A DNA stretch of 6,251 nt. Source: an uncultured bacterium (GTDB lineage Bacteria; Cyanobacteriota; Vampirovibrionia; Gastranaerophilales; Gastranaerophilaceae). How positions within the stretch are numbered: the stretch's first letter is position 1; each line of letters starts with the position of its first letter. Positions 5,512 to 6,251 of the stretch are shown here, piece after piece. The notes beneath the pieces are model-generated. The model worked only from the letters and a program-made list of their open reading frames with translations, was not told the DNA's origin and ran no database searches. The translations under genes and the position numbers were made by a program. Location: the NCBI GenBank assembly GCA_947169755.1, contig CAMVQX010000090.1, positions 1 through 6,251 on the forward strand. The letters are read 5' to 3'.

Positions 5512-6251
5512 ATGGAACAAGAAACCTTAATTTATATTGATGATAAAGAAAAATATGATGCCAGTGTTGCTGCGAATTTTTATTCAAACAAAGATGTGAA
5601 GAATCGAGTTTATGTAAATACACTTGGTGCAGAACTCGTTATGAAATATTTAAAGTCTGAGAATGTTGAAATCGGCAATGTACAAAACATACACTCCGTA
5701 AAGAAAATTCTTGAAGAGTTTGATATTTCAGATGTTATGTTAAAGAATATTCATATCGATGTGAGGGTCGTATTTGACGAACAGGCAATTTTTGTCCCGA
5801 AATCTCATTTTGAATATAATCTTGTTCCTGATATTTATGTTGTTTTCCAACTGGCTTCAGATAATTCTTATGTAAAATTCTTAGGATTTTTTGAGCCTAA
5901 ACTCATTAATAAAAATAATGCTAATAAAGATTATTATTTCATCGAAAAAGAGAAATTGAATTCTCCTTTGGATTTTGTGAAATACGTGAAAAATTTTGAT
6001 GGCGATACAAACATGTACGAAGCCGAAGATTATGAGGTATCGCTAATTTCAATGGCAGATAATGCAATATCGGATTATGATAAACGTATTTTGCTGCAAC
6101 AGTTAGCAAAAAGTGCTGATTTAAGGGAAAAATTTATCGAATATGAAAACTTTGAAATGCTTTCTTCCTGTGCAATGACTGATACTTCCATTGAAAAACC
6201 TGAATTGGATATGGAAGATGTGTCAGATGGTGTTTCAGATGATATAACGGA
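5512..6251 (+). CDS. DUF1822-like protein, 3' end beyond the window
   Basis: The frame is open from the ATG to the window edge: 246 codons plus two bases, no stop. AGGGGGA at 5499-5505 lies 6 nt before the ATG. There is no signal peptide or membrane helix, so it is probably cytosolic. Residues about 30-130 follow the cyanobacterial DUF1822 plan: a helix NRVYVNTLGAELVMKYL (31-47), a variable part, a strand like HIDVRVVF (81-88), FVPKSHF (94-100), then VPDIYVVFQLA (105-115) and VKFLGFFEP (121-129). This matches that family's pattern of a helix carrying YxNTLA, then an LPPE-like step and an IGYVxVQL...LLGFVP end. Residues after about 165 become acidic and less structured. The family has no established function. 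It is often linked by name only to photosynthetic cyanobacteria. The assignment is by pattern memory and is moderate. Divergent from the small membrane protein gene. Confidence 0.8.
   Translation, partial: MEQETLIYIDDKEKYDASVAANFYSNKDVKNRVYVNTLGAELVMKYLKSENVEIGNVQNIHSVKKILEEFDISDVMLKNIHIDVRVVFDEQAIFVPKSHFEYNLVPDIYVVFQLASDNSYVKFLGFFEPKLINKNNANKDYYFIEKEKLNSPLDFVKYVKNFDGDTNMYEAEDYEVSLISMADNAISDYDKRILLQQLAKSADLREKFIEYENFEMLSSCAMTDTSIEKPELDMEDVSDGVSDDIT

Noticed and set aside
1..6251. CRISPR arrays, tRNA/rRNA genes, insertion sequences
   Set aside because: No regularly spaced repeats, cloverleaf-like sequence, transposase or terminal inverted repeats were seen on either strand.

Overview
This AT-rich window (about two-thirds A+T by eye) is ordinary bacterial chromosome with dense gene packing and strong Shine-Dalgarno sites. 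It holds eight protein genes, no RNA gene, no insertion sequence and no CRISPR array. The best guess for the host is a non-photosynthetic cyanobacterial relative of the Melainabacteria/Vampirovibrionia (Gastranaerophilales-like). The main clue is the gene at the right edge, whose N-terminal half resembles the cyanobacterial DUF1822 family. The low GC content and a small membrane protein with an N-V-S-F-G N-terminus also fit. This placement is inference and rests on no marker gene.

Positions 4-3774, minus strand: five tightly packed genes read as one operon in the order ZorA/MotA-like channel subunit, ZorB/MotB-like OmpA-domain subunit, DUF711/UPF0210 protein, then two small tandem paralogues of unknown function. 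Junctions are 8 nt, a 4-nt ATGA overlap, 12 nt and 2 nt, so translational coupling is likely. The first two genes should form an ion-driven inner-membrane stator that reaches the peptidoglycan. The other three products look cytosolic. No flagellar, Tol/Ton or Zorya effector gene is visible, so what the stator drives is unknown. This operon is the best candidate for an undescribed system here.

Positions 3775-3842: a compact divergent control region. A minus-strand promoter for the operon and a plus-strand promoter for hemW overlap so that each -35 lies in the other's spacer. A short dyad covers both -35 elements. The hemW promoter sits so close to the ATG that its mRNA is probably leaderless.

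Positions 3843-4961: hemW (radical SAM haem chaperone family), followed by an 11-bp stem with T-runs on both strands that can end transcription from both sides. Positions 4962-5351, minus strand: a small single-pass membrane protein of unknown function. Positions 5352-5511: divergent intergenic region with a good sigma-70-type promoter and three helix-phased TTACAA repeats. Positions 5512-6251, plus strand: the DUF1822-like gene, cut by the window end.
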